Of a stretch of 64,000 bases of DNA, positions 7,761 to 16,796 are shown piece by piece. A program made the position numbers and the translations under genes. Where the stretch lies: the NCBI RefSeq assembly GCF_023277115.1, contig NZ_JALQCS010000001.1, positions 1,730,001 through 1,794,000 of the forward strand, read 5' to 3'. Position 1 is the first letter of the stretch; every line of letters begins with the position of its first letter. The notes beneath the pieces are model-generated. The model made no database searches. It saw only the letters and a program-made list of their open reading frames with translations, and was not told the DNA's origin. This DNA is from Acidithiobacillus acidisediminis. GTDB lineage: Bacteria; Pseudomonadota; Gammaproteobacteria; Acidithiobacillales; Acidithiobacillaceae.

Positions 7761-8846
7761 ATGCGTGTAGCGATGAGAGCTTTGTTTTTGGCCGGTCTTG
7801 CCCTTCTCCTTGTCGGCTGCGGGCAAGCAAAGAAGCGCCATCCGCCGCCCTTACAGGTAAGCAGTACCGATGTACAAAGCGGCGATCTAACCCTAAAGGT
7901 GCAAACCCTGGGGCAAGCGCTCGCGTCACATAGTGTGACGATCGTGCCCGAGGTCAGCGGGATCTTGCAGCAGGTTGCGATCCACTCCGGGCAGCACGTC
8001 CGGAAGGGGCAATTACTTTTTGTCATCAACCCAGCAAGCGCAGCGGCGCAAGTAGCGCAGGATCAGGCTAATGTGCAGGGTGAGATTGCCCAGCAGCGCT
8101 ATGATCAGGATCAGGTCGACGCCTATCGGCCACTGCTGCAAAAGGACTATGTCACCCGACAGACCTATGAGCAGGCCCAATCCCAGGCGCAAAGTGCTGC
8201 GGCAGCCATTGCTGCCGATCGCGCGGCTTTGCAGGCGGCGCAAATCAACTTGGCACATACCCGGATTCACGCCCCGATCAGCGGTGTCGTTGGCTTGCTT
8301 CAGGTCCGTTCGGGCAATCTGGTTACGGCGAACAGTACGCAGCTCATCACCATCCAACAGACTCAGCCCATGCAGGTTCAATTTAGTCTGCCGGAAAAAT
8401 ATCTTGCTGATCTGCGCCAAGCGGTCGCCGAAAAGACCGGAACGGTAGAAATTTGGGATGAGAACCACCAACAGAGGCTGGCGACAGGAACACTTACGGC
8501 CATCGACAATACCGTCAACAATGCCTCGGCAACGGTCACAGCGCGGGCGACGGTAGCCAATAAGGCACAGCAGCTCTGGCCCGGAGAGTATGTTCAGGTC
8601 GACTACAGCGCCAAGGTCTTGCATCACGTCGTTGTCATACCGGCCACCGCGCTGCAGCAAGGGGTTTCTGGTCCTTACGTTTATCGTATCGAGGGCGGCA
8701 AGGCGGTGATGCAACCCGTACATTTTCTCGGGCAAGACGGGCGGCAGGTGGCGATCACTGCGCCTGCGATCATCGGCAAAGAAATCATTGTCGGGGCGCC
8801 AGCGCGCCTACACCCAGGCATGAAGGTAGAGACGGAACGACAATGA
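7761..8846 (+). CDS. RND efflux periplasmic adaptor lipoprotein (MFP/HlyD type)
   Basis: Membrane-fusion protein, 361 aa, linking the RND pump to the TolC channel. A lipoprotein signal (ALLLVGC, Cys20 as the lipidated residue) anchors it to the inner membrane. Then come a barrel-sandwich half motif (VTIVPEVSGILQQVAIHSGQHVRKGQLLFVI), an alpha-hairpin (Q/A-rich, ~105-165), the second lipoyl half (RIHAPISGVVGLLQVRSGNLV), a beta-barrel and a membrane-proximal domain. I chose ATG 7761, which follows the TolC stop by 1 nt and gives the lipobox; ATG 7701 would overlap tolC. It overlaps the next start by 4 nt (ATGA). Confidence 0.88.
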   Translation: MRVAMRALFLAGLALLLVGCGQAKKRHPPPLQVSSTDVQSGDLTLKVQTLGQALASHSVTIVPEVSGILQQVAIHSGQHVRKGQLLFVINPASAAAQVAQDQANVQGEIAQQRYDQDQVDAYRPLLQKDYVTRQTYEQAQSQAQSAAAAIAADRAALQAAQINLAHTRIHAPISGVVGLLQVRSGNLVTANSTQLITIQQTQPMQVQFSLPEKYLADLRQAVAEKTGTVEIWDENHQQRLATGTLTAIDNTVNNASATVTARATVANKAQQLWPGEYVQVDYSAKVLHHVVVIPATALQQGVSGPYVYRIEGGKAVMQPVHFLGQDGRQVAITAPAIIGKEIIVGAPARLHPGMKVETERQ

Positions 8847-11800
8847 ATCTCTCGGCCCCCTTTATTCGCCGCCCTGTCGCTACGACGGTACTGGCCCTGG
8901 CGGTCGCTCTGCTTGGTCTCTTTGCCTACCTACAGCTGCCAACAGCGCTATTGCCCAATGTGAGCTTTCCCATGGTGATGGTGACGGCGCAATTGCCCGG
9001 CGCGAGCCCGAAAACCATGGCAAGTGCGGTCGCAACACCGTTGGAGCGGCAATTTGCCAGCATTCCAGGCATCAATTCGATGAGTGCGGTGAGCGAAAAC
9101 GGGGTGGTCCAAATCACCCTGCAATTCAATCTGGGCACTTCGGCACTCGGGGCCACACAGGAAGTATCCAACGCTGTGGCGCAAGCACAGCATCTCCTCC
9201 CCTCCAGCATGCCCGAGCCGCCCAGCGTGCGGCAGATGAACCCATCAGCGCAGCCAGTCTTCTACATTGGCATGTCCGCGCCGAATATGCCCCTCTACGC
9301 TCTCGACAAGTATGCGCAGACCAAGGTGGCCACTGCGCTGTCTGGTGTTGCGGGGGTTTCCAATGTGCAAATCTATGGTGCCCAGACCTATGCCGTGCGC
9401 ATCTATCTCAACCCCTACGCGCTTTCTGCGCGCGGATTGAGTCTGCAGGCGATTCAAACGGCAATCGGCAATGCGAATGTGAACCTTCCCGGTGGCACCC
9501 TCGATACCGGCCCGCAGGCCTTCGCTACGCGGGTGCATGGACAACTGCACGATGCCGCCGCTTTCAATCACTTGGTGCTTGCTTATGCCGGCGGTCAGGC
9601 CGTACCCCTGAACGCGGTGGGCAAAGCGACCAACAGCACCCAATATAATCAACAAAAGACCTGGATCAACAAAAGCCCAGGAATCGTTCTTGCCGTGGTG
9701 CGCCAGCCAGGGAGCAATACCGTCGCTATCTCCGATAAGATCCGCGCCCTGCTGCCGAAGTTGCAGGCGCAGATGCCGGGTGGGGTAAAATTGGATCCTG
9801 TTTTTGATCTGGCGGATTATGTCCGTGCCGCCATCCAAGAAGTATTGGTCACGTTGGCGATTGCGTCATTCTTGGTTGCCGGCGTGATGTGGCTGTTCCT
9901 GCGGCGGCCTTCGGCTACGTTGATTGGCGCCGTTGCCATCCCGCTCTCTCTCTTGGGCAGTTTTCTTGGGATGCGGCTTTTGGGCTTCAGTCTGAACACG
10001 CTGACACTGCTGGCGTTGACTCTGGCGGTGGGATTTGTGGTGGATGACGCGGTGGTAATGTTGGAGAACATCAACCGCCATATTGACCGTGGCGAGACAG
10101 GAATTACTGCAGCGTTGAATGGTAGCCGCGAAATCAGCTTTACCGTGCTGTCGATGACCTTGTCTCTGGCGATCATCTTTCTGCCCTTGATCTTTTTGGG
10201 CGGCTTCGTCGGTCATCTGTTTGCAGACTTTGGCGTCAGTATCGCCATGGTGATCCTGATTTCCGGCGCGGTTGCCTTAACGATAACGCCGATGCTTTGC
10301 AGCCGGTATCTGCGTCCGAATCATCCACACCACCTTGCGGAGCAGCAAGATCCGGATCGTCTGCCAGAAAATGGCTGGTTTCAACGGGCATTCAAGGCTA
10401 GCCGCGATTTCTATATGCGAACGCTGGAGCGCACCCTGCGTCATCGCAATTGGATGCTGTTTTTGGCATTTCTGTTTCTACTCGGCAGCGTGGGGATGGC
10501 CACCCTGGTACAGAAGGCGTTTTTACCCTCCCAGAATTCCGGATTTATCAATGCCAATATCGAGTACCCTTCCAATATGACCTTTGTGGAGATCGAGCTA
10601 GAACAGGGAAGAATTGCAAAGATCGTCAAAACCAACGACAAGATTCAGTCCGTTGTGTCTTCGGTTGGCCAGGGCCCCGGCGGTTTTGGGAATCGCAGCA
10701 CCGGACATATGTTCATCCACATCAAAAATGGCTTTGCCCCACAGACCGCAGAGATCATCAGCGCGTTGGACCAGAGCACGAAATTCTTTCACAATGTGCA
10801 GATTGTCTACCAAGGCCCACAAAGCGCACACTCCGGCACCGCCAGCGGCAATGGCAGTTATGTCTATGAATTGGTCGGCGGAAGCTGGGCCGAGCTGCAT
10901 CACGCCACCCGCAGAATGACCGCAGCTTTGCGGCAGATACCACAATTACGTAATGTGAACAGCAGTCTGCAAAACGATAGTCCGCAAATCATTCTGCAGA
11001 TCCATCGTGCCCGTGCCACTGCCCTGGGGGTAACTCCAGAGGCCATTGAAAAGACCCTAGGTCTTGCCTTTGGCGGCCAGGAAGTGGGGACGATCTACGG
11101 TGCGAGTGATCAGTATGAGGTCATCATGGAACTCGAGCCGCAATATCAGCAGGATATCAACGCGCTATCGACGCTCAGTGTCCCTGGTGCTGGCGGGGCC
11201 TTGGTGCCCCTTTCTGCGGTAGCGAGTTTTCGCTACAGCGCCGCGCCGGAAAATCTCATGCAGCACAACGCTCAGGCGTCGACGACGATTTCTTTTAACT
11301 TAACTCCGGGTACAACGCTTGGGACGGTTCTACCGGTCATCCAGAAACGCGCGAAACAGGTTTTGCCGGCGGGAATAGTGGGAGAATTTGGCGGTAATGC
11401 GCGCCAGTTTCAGTCGGCATTCAAAAGCCTACCATTCCTGCTCGTGGCTACGGTGTTGTTGATCTATGTGGTGCTCGCCATTCTGTACGAGCACTTTCTG
11501 CATCCTCTCACCATCCTCACGGCCCTTCCCCTCGCAGCCTTTGGCGCCTTATTTTCCCTATGGATCTTTGGCCTGCCGCTGGATCTTTATAGTTTTATCG
11601 GCATTATCATGCTGCTCGGGTTGGTCAAGAAGAACGGGATCATTCTGGTGGATTTTGCCGTTAGCCGACGGCGCGAAGGTGCCTCGGCACAGCAAGCAAT
11701 TCTTGATGCCTGCCGGATTCGCTACCGCCCGATCATGATGACGACCTTTGCCGCAATTCTGGGTGTCTTGCCCATTGCCATCGGCTTTGGTGCCGGTGCC

Positions 11801-11953
11801 AACAGCCGCGTGCCACTGGGTGTTGCGGTCGTGGGCGGCCTGCTGTTTTCGCAGTTCCTGACCCTGTACATTACGCCGGCATTCTACCTATGGTTTGATC
11901 ATTGGCGCAGCAAGAAATCGACGCAAACAGCGGTCATGCAAAGCGCATCATGA
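8843..11953 (+). CDS. RND multidrug efflux permease (HAE1/AcrB-like)
   Basis: Proton-driven inner-membrane pump, 1,036 aa, the standard AcrB length. The N-terminus NLSAPFIRRPVATTVLALAV is typical of the HAE1 family. The TM4 proton-relay aspartates are D401-D402 (GFVVDDAVVMLENI), equivalent to AcrB D407/D408. There are two 6-TM halves with large periplasmic loops; the second half contains VVLAILYEHFLHPLTIL and GLVKKNGIILVDFA. It is the third gene of the tolC-adaptor-RND operon and ends 5 nt from the convergent GGDEF-EAL gene. No local regulator is present. Substrate class (drugs, solvents, fatty acids) cannot be read. Confidence 0.9.
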   Translation: MNLSAPFIRRPVATTVLALAVALLGLFAYLQLPTALLPNVSFPMVMVTAQLPGASPKTMASAVATPLERQFASIPGINSMSAVSENGVVQITLQFNLGTSALGATQEVSNAVAQAQHLLPSSMPEPPSVRQMNPSAQPVFYIGMSAPNMPLYALDKYAQTKVATALSGVAGVSNVQIYGAQTYAVRIYLNPYALSARGLSLQAIQTAIGNANVNLPGGTLDTGPQAFATRVHGQLHDAAAFNHLVLAYAGGQAVPLNAVGKATNSTQYNQQKTWINKSPGIVLAVVRQPGSNTVAISDKIRALLPKLQAQMPGGVKLDPVFDLADYVRAAIQEVLVTLAIASFLVAGVMWLFLRRPSATLIGAVAIPLSLLGSFLGMRLLGFSLNTLTLLALTLAVGFVVDDAVVMLENINRHIDRGETGITAALNGSREISFTVLSMTLSLAIIFLPLIFLGGFVGHLFADFGVSIAMVILISGAVALTITPMLCSRYLRPNHPHHLAEQQDPDRLPENGWFQRAFKASRDFYMRTLERTLRHRNWMLFLAFLFLLGSVGMATLVQKAFLPSQNSGFINANIEYPSNMTFVEIELEQGRIAKIVKTNDKIQSVVSSVGQGPGGFGNRSTGHMFIHIKNGFAPQTAEIISALDQSTKFFHNVQIVYQGPQSAHSGTASGNGSYVYELVGGSWAELHHATRRMTAALRQIPQLRNVNSSLQNDSPQIILQIHRARATALGVTPEAIEKTLGLAFGGQEVGTIYGASDQYEVIMELEPQYQQDINALSTLSVPGAGGALVPLSAVASFRYSAAPENLMQHNAQASTTISFNLTPGTTLGTVLPVIQKRAKQVLPAGIVGEFGGNARQFQSAFKSLPFLLVATVLLIYVVLAILYEHFLHPLTILTALPLAAFGALFSLWIFGLPLDLYSFIGIIMLLGLVKKNGIILVDFAVSRRREGASAQQAILDACRIRYRPIMMTTFAAILGVLPIAIGFGAGANSRVPLGVAVVGGLLFSQFLTLYITPAFYLWFDHWRSKKSTQTAVMQSAS

Positions 11954-11958
11954 AAAAC

Positions 11959-14697
11959 TCAAGACAGCGGATTTTCGTCGGCTCTCCACGTTTCCAACTC
12001 CGCCGCTGTCATCGGGCGAGCATAATAATACCCTTGATAAAGTGGACAACGAAGCTGATGTAGCGCCTGGATTTGTCCAACTGACTCTACGCCCTCCGCG
12101 ACTACTGGCAAATCCAGCATCTCTGCCACGTAAATCATTCCGGAAACGATGGCGTAATCCTTGGGATCCTGCAGAATGTCACGAATGAAGCTCTGATCTA
12201 TTTTCAGGGAGCTGACAGGCAGTTTCTGCAAATAGCTGAGCGACGCATTACCGGTACCAAAGTCATCCAGCGATACTTTACAGCCGAGCGCTCGGCATTG
12301 GGTCAAGGTCTCCCGCGCGCGTTCAAAATCCAGCATCGGCGCCGACTCGGTAATTTCCAGTACAAGATTTTGGCGAACGACCTCGCTGTACTCGCCCAAG
12401 GTCGCCTCCAAATCTTCCAAGAATTTTGGGTCCAGCAAATACTGGGCACTGATATTGATCGAAATTTGCGGAAAGAAAGAATGAGATGCCCACTGCCGCA
12501 TATGCTCGAGTGCATGACTGAGAACAAAACGACCGACACGTGGTGCCAACTGCGGATGATCCAGCGCCTCGCTGAATTCCGCGGGGCTGAGCAGTCCGCG
12601 GAGAGGATGCTGCATACGCAGCAACGCCTCTGCACCAACCAGTTCGCCGCTGATCTGCACAATCGGTTGGAAATATAGTTGCAGATAATCATGAAGGAGG
12701 GCTGCTTCCATCAGGCGTAAACATTCCACCTGCCTGTCCTGCTGCTCTTCCATGTCGATGGTAAAAATCGAGATGGTATTCCCGCCTCGATTCTTGCTGG
12801 CATACAGAGCCAAATCCGCATGCCGTATCAGATCGCCGCAGGATTCCACCACATCAATCGGGAAAAAGGTCATACCGATGCTCGCGCGCGCAGTAATTTT
12901 TTCCCCCGCAACATCTACAGGAAGACCGACCTTCTTCACGATTCTCCGTGCGAGTATTTCCGCCTCCTGGGTATTGCGAATATCGTTCACGAAAAAGGCA
13001 AACTCATCACCCCCAAATCGGCACAACAGGTCTCCCCCACGAAGTTCGTCGCGGAAGCAACGAGCGACGTGTTGCAAGAGGCTATCGCCGGCGGCATGGC
13101 CGAGGCGATCATTCACCAACTTGAAGTTATCCAGATCCAGGAAGCCAACCATCAATAATGTGTCATGCCGTCTTGCTTGGCGCATGGCCTGCTCTAGGTG
13201 TTCCTGATAGAGAGCTCGATTGGGAAGCCCTGTCAGAAGATCATGAGTGGCCTGATAGGAGAGTCGGGAGAGAAGATCGTGCTTCTCAGTGACATCGTGG
13301 AACACCAGCACCGTGCCTAACACCACATTCTGTAGATCGCGAATAGGCGCCGCAGAATCTTCAATACTCCTCCGGTTCCCGTGGCGATCGATCAGGATGG
13401 TATGATTGGCCAGCCCGACGATCCGACCTTCCCGCAGAGCCCGTTCGGCAGGATTTTCCACGCTGCGACCATCTGCCTCATTGACGATGCGGAAAATTTT
13501 CGTTATCGGCTTCCCTCGACCTTCAGCCAAGGTCCAGCCAGTCAGCTCTTCCGCTATGGGGTTCATATTGGTAACGAGGCCGTTGCAATCGGTGCTGATG
13601 ACCCCATCGCCGATCGACTGCAATGTCACCTCCGCATGTTCCTTCGCTTCCCAGATCACGTTTTCCGCATGCGCGCGTTCGGCTTCGCGGGTGCGGTTCA
13701 AGCGCGCCAGGTAGCGATAGGCTGCGCCACCCAGCAACAGCAGCATAATCGCCCCCCAGGTAGGCCACTGCATGGCTTTCCACCAGAGTCCGGCAAGGCC
13801 CGATCGACCAATGCATTGGCCGGCGATCAAATGATAGTCAGTAACGGAGCGGGCCGCACACACCCGCCAGGCATGCGCTGCAGAGCTATAGCCAGAAAAG
13901 GCATGGATTTCCGGTGCGGAGGTTCCCAACCAGTGCCGGACTACGGTGCCAGTTTGAATTTCCGCGTAGTTCACGCGAGCGGAATACGGATATCGGCTGA
14001 GGAGCATCCCATCTTCACGCAAGAGAAAGGAGGCGCCCGGGTGAAGAATGGGAAGTCCGGTCCAGGCGGGAAACAGGCCGTCTGCCAGAGGAATCCAGCC
14101 AATCAAAAAGGAGGGGTGCGGTAATTGTTGAGATAGGGGTTGAAAGACTGGAAATCCGAGTGAAGAGGAGGCAGAGGACCGCGTACCATCGCGTAATAAG
14201 GGGCCGATACAAAACGTCTGACTGGCCAAGCAATGTTGCAGGCCCGCCTGTTGCGCCGGCGACCACTGCTTCCCCTGTGATGGGCCATGCAAGGTCCAGA
14301 CTTGGCGCAAAACGCTGGGCACCTTGCCTTCGATCAGAATCTCGTTTGTGGTGAACACGCCTACGGTATTGATCGGTGTCAACTGCGTAAGGCGCCGTAG
14401 CGCTGGCTGCAGGTTGTGTTCTCCATGCAAGTACTCTGCGCGGAGCAGGGAAAGATTCGCTTGAATGCCGTCCAGTTGCAGACTCGCCGAATGCGCCAAG
14501 GCGATGGCGTTTTCCTGGAGTGCTTGCCCCTGTCGCGCCGTCGCCTCGTTCCAGGTGCTGAAAGCAAGGATCAGCCAGGCAAAGATCACCAAAAGCGACG
14601 AGATCAGCCACGCCCACCAGAGCCATCTTGTGGAATAATAGTTCGAGGTCGCAGACTGCCTCCCCGGGAGATCAAGCGCTGATTCAGACTCGGTCAT
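11959..14697 (-). CDS. Membrane-bound PAS-GGDEF-EAL cyclic-di-GMP enzyme
   Basis: A 912-aa c-di-GMP turnover protein. TM1 (~24-45), an extracytoplasmic sensor of ~260 residues, TM2 (~310-330), a PAS domain (~350-470; GVISTDCNGLVTNMNPIAEELTGW), GGDEF and EAL domains. The cyclase signature is intact (GGDEF at 562-566, preceded by TGLPNRAL). The phosphodiesterase motifs look intact: E690 in GAEALL, NISAQYLL, DDFGTGNASL and VAEGVE. Both activities are therefore possible; which dominates cannot be judged. It is convergent with the RND operon and divergent from the SCP2-domain gene. Confidence 0.9.
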   Translation of the reverse strand: MTESESALDLPGRQSATSNYYSTRWLWWAWLISSLLVIFAWLILAFSTWNEATARQGQALQENAIALAHSASLQLDGIQANLSLLRAEYLHGEHNLQPALRRLTQLTPINTVGVFTTNEILIEGKVPSVLRQVWTLHGPSQGKQWSPAQQAGLQHCLASQTFCIGPLLRDGTRSSASSSLGFPVFQPLSQQLPHPSFLIGWIPLADGLFPAWTGLPILHPGASFLLREDGMLLSRYPYSARVNYAEIQTGTVVRHWLGTSAPEIHAFSGYSSAAHAWRVCAARSVTDYHLIAGQCIGRSGLAGLWWKAMQWPTWGAIMLLLLGGAAYRYLARLNRTREAERAHAENVIWEAKEHAEVTLQSIGDGVISTDCNGLVTNMNPIAEELTGWTLAEGRGKPITKIFRIVNEADGRSVENPAERALREGRIVGLANHTILIDRHGNRRSIEDSAAPIRDLQNVVLGTVLVFHDVTEKHDLLSRLSYQATHDLLTGLPNRALYQEHLEQAMRQARRHDTLLMVGFLDLDNFKLVNDRLGHAAGDSLLQHVARCFRDELRGGDLLCRFGGDEFAFFVNDIRNTQEAEILARRIVKKVGLPVDVAGEKITARASIGMTFFPIDVVESCGDLIRHADLALYASKNRGGNTISIFTIDMEEQQDRQVECLRLMEAALLHDYLQLYFQPIVQISGELVGAEALLRMQHPLRGLLSPAEFSEALDHPQLAPRVGRFVLSHALEHMRQWASHSFFPQISINISAQYLLDPKFLEDLEATLGEYSEVVRQNLVLEITESAPMLDFERARETLTQCRALGCKVSLDDFGTGNASLSYLQKLPVSSLKIDQSFIRDILQDPKDYAIVSGMIYVAEMLDLPVVAEGVESVGQIQALHQLRCPLYQGYYYARPMTAAELETWRADENPLS

Positions 14698-14815
14698 TTG
14701 CGTATTATATCAAGAGTAGCTTTGCGCACACTTATAGCGAATCTACAGGAAGATGTCCAAAGCACTTGGCCCGAGGCTTTGCGGCGCGCCCAGAAGAGTG
14801 GGTTCCCAAAAAATC

Positions 14816-14844
14816 GTTGCATTTGCTTTGGGTCTACCGTTGCA
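14816..14844. promoter_or_regulatory. Candidate enhancer motifs (2 x GTTGCA) upstream of the SCP2-domain gene
   Basis: GTTGCA occurs at 14816-14821 and again at 14839-14844, 83-111 bp before the -24 element at 14927. The same hexamer and its complement TGCAAC are clustered between the other two sigma-54 promoters (18589-18776). Likely binding sites for the activator encoded at 27496; inferred. Confidence 0.5.
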
Positions 14845-14925
14845 GGTGACCTCAGATGAAACGCCATGCACCGGCCAGGAAATGGCATCCATTTGTTTAG
14901 TTGGCAGAAATCACGAGATAAAATT

Positions 14926-14940
14926 TGGCACTGATCGTGC
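14926..14940 (+). promoter_or_regulatory. Sigma-54 (-24/-12) promoter of the SCP2-domain gene
   Basis: TTGGCACTGATCGTGCTT: GG at 14927-14928 and GC at 14939-14940, with the required 10-bp gap. Expected start of transcription ~14952, 43 nt before the ATG. Nearly the same as the promoter at 18828. Confidence 0.75.
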
Positions 14941-14994
14941 TTATCTTTCTTCAGGCTAGTCTGGCCGGATACGCAAAACTTAGGAGAGTACGAT

Positions 14995-15390
14995 ATGGCA
15001 GAACTATTTTCTCCCCCCTGGATGGAACGATTCGCCGCTGAATGGAACAAAGAGCCTGAATTGGCCACCGCTTTGGCGCAAATCGACTTCGCTTCCAATA
15101 TTGCTTATGGCTTTGTCGAAGAAGAGGGTCCGCGCGGATTTTTACAGGTAACGAAGGGGCAAGCGGTAGCCGCTGGTCCCTATCAGGGTCAGTCGGTGAA
15201 CTGGGACATTCGCGCCAGTGTGGATCAGTGGATGAAGTGGATATCCAGCCCGCCGGGAATGACCGGTCTGGGAATGGCCTTTACCACTGGCAAGATCAAG
15301 TTCAAGGTAGGGGACTACAAAAGCATGTTAAAAGACCCACGCATGGCTGGTCCCTTTGTGAAGAGTTTCTCGGTGATGGGACGCGTATAA
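14995..15390 (+). CDS. SCP2 sterol-binding-domain protein
   Basis: A single-domain protein of 131 aa resembling the SCP2 (sterol carrier protein 2) fold: NIAYGFVEEEGPRGFLQVTKGQ, then SVNWDIRASVDQWMKWISSPPGMTGLGMAFTTGKIKFKVGDY, the usual hydrophobic-pocket half ending in a short helix. No signal peptide, so cytoplasmic. Such proteins bind hydrophobic ligands (lipids, acyl groups, polyisoprenoids); the ligand here is unknown. AGGAGAG precedes the ATG. It is driven by a clear sigma-54 promoter and stands alone, which ties it to the RND/TPR regulon downstream. Confidence 0.7.
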   Translation: MAELFSPPWMERFAAEWNKEPELATALAQIDFASNIAYGFVEEEGPRGFLQVTKGQAVAAGPYQGQSVNWDIRASVDQWMKWISSPPGMTGLGMAFTTGKIKFKVGDYKSMLKDPRMAGPFVKSFSVMGRV

Positions 15391-15397
15391 GGGCCGC

Positions 15398-15423
15398 AAA
15401 AAAGGGGCAGAAACCACTGCCCC
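15398..15423 (-). terminator. Rho-independent terminator of the TPR gene
   Basis: Perfect 7-bp stem GGGGCAG / CTGCCCC with a 6-nt loop (15404-15423), followed on the minus strand by six T residues (15398-15403), directly after the stop of the minus-strand TPR gene. On the plus strand there is no T run, so it chiefly serves the minus strand. Confidence 0.75.
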
Positions 15424-15446
15424 AAGATACAGCGGAGTGCACTCAA

Positions 15447-16289
15447 TCAGCCATTGCCATTTTCTGCGTAGCCATCGTCCTCAGGGCTGTGCGCCAATGC
15501 TACCTGCACCTTCTGAGCCAATGCCGGGTCCAGAGCCCCGAGAACAGGAATCAAGCTTGCCGCACGTTGTGCTTGCCCCTGCTGGATCAGGAGCATGGCA
15601 GCATGTTCAAAGCTTTGCGCTGCCTTTTCCCGCTCCCCGTTCATATAGTAAACATTGCCCAATTCGCCGTAGGCGAAGGCCGCATCTGGTACCTGCGAGA
15701 TGAGACTCTGATAGCCCTTGATTGCAGCAGGAATATCATGATGCCAGTAGGCAGAGCGCGCGGACATGAGTTCCTGGTGTTGATCTGCGGTCAATTTGGG
15801 TGCTGGTTGAGCAGTAGCCATGCCCGGGGCTGCGACAGGCGCTACGTTTAGCGTCTTTTGTGCAGCTTGCGCCTTGGGTTTGACTGTTTGGGCTTGTTCC
15901 TCGTGCGCGGTAATGCCCCAGATGAACAAAATGATGATCACGACGACCAGCAGAAACACCAGGGATGGCCAGGAGAAGACCCGACTGGCGACACTCTTTT
16001 TCGGTTGTCGTGGGGGTAAAGGCGGGTAGCTTGAACCACCTGGCGGAAACGTTCCTGCACCACCCGAACCCACAGAAGGTGCGCTGGTTCCCGAGCCACC
16101 CACGCTCGGCGCGGCAGTTCCTGACGACACTTCCGGCTCTGCTTGGGCATGCTGCTCGGCAACTACGTCCTGCTCTGGAGCGACATGAGCCGCGCCCGGC
16201 GATTCGGTAGCAACGACCTCTACAGGTTCTGCAGTGGTCGGGGTACTCCCTTCCTCTTCTACAATTGGTCCTGCATCTTTCTTCGTCAT
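15447..16289 (-). CDS. Membrane-anchored TPR protein with long acidic/Pro-rich cytoplasmic region
   Basis: 280 aa: an acidic, Pro/Gly/Ser-rich low-complexity N-terminal ~95 residues, one TM helix (VFLLVVVIIILFIWGI, ~110-130), a Gln/Ala linker, then a TPR-like domain (SARSAYWHHDIPAAIKGYQSLISQVPDAAFAYGELGNVYYMNGEREKAAQSFEHAAMLL in pieces) of ~100 residues. The C-terminal domain is clearly paralogous to those of the proteins at 25738 and 26343 (AYW.GDI, YGELGN, L.P.L..LDP). No known function. It follows the IS-split Trp/Gly-rich gene on the same strand, the same pair order as at 25199-26346, so the two pairs are duplicates. Expression should depend on the sigma-54 promoter at 18521, but the IS in between may be polar. 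Confidence 0.75.
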   Translation of the reverse strand: MTKKDAGPIVEEEGSTPTTAEPVEVVATESPGAAHVAPEQDVVAEQHAQAEPEVSSGTAAPSVGGSGTSAPSVGSGGAGTFPPGGSSYPPLPPRQPKKSVASRVFSWPSLVFLLVVVIIILFIWGITAHEEQAQTVKPKAQAAQKTLNVAPVAAPGMATAQPAPKLTADQHQELMSARSAYWHHDIPAAIKGYQSLISQVPDAAFAYGELGNVYYMNGEREKAAQSFEHAAMLLIQQGQAQRAASLIPVLGALDPALAQKVQVALAHSPEDDGYAENGNG

Positions 16290-16796
16290 ACTTTACTCCT
16301 GTCTGTAGACGGACATTGAAACCTGTGGGAGATAGCCTTGTTTCATGGGCAGCGATCTCCCAGAAGCGAGCAGGATGGGCTCAGGGATATCCGTACCCGT
16401 AGGGGGAATACGTCGGGCCATAACCATAGGGCGACCCGTAGCCGTAAGGCCCAGACGGTGGCGCATAACTGGGTGCAGGCTGAGGATATTGTGGCGCTTG
16501 GTCGGGGCGCGGCCCATAGCCGGGAGCCGCCGGATAGGGAGCTTGCTGCTGGTAATTTGGATAGGCCGGCGGGTAGCCATTGTAGCCACCGTCATAGCCA
16601 CTACCATAACCACCACCGTAATAGCCATTATAGCCCTGCCCGTACCCGCCATAGCGTCCACTGCTGAAGTTCATGGGACCGCCATGCGGCCCACCGAAGC
16701 TCATGTTGCCCATGTCCCATGGACCACTGTTGCCGGTAAAGGGGCCACCATAGCCGCTGAAAGGACCACTATTTCCTGAAAAGGGATTGCTAAAGC

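Noticed and set aside
13381-14124. 247-codon plus-strand frame
   Set aside because: Antisense to the GGDEF-EAL gene, whose domains are intact and account for the sequence.
15228-15851. 207-codon plus-strand frame after the SCP2 gene
   Set aside because: It overlaps the SCP2 gene, the terminator and the antisense TPR gene and has no recognisable protein.
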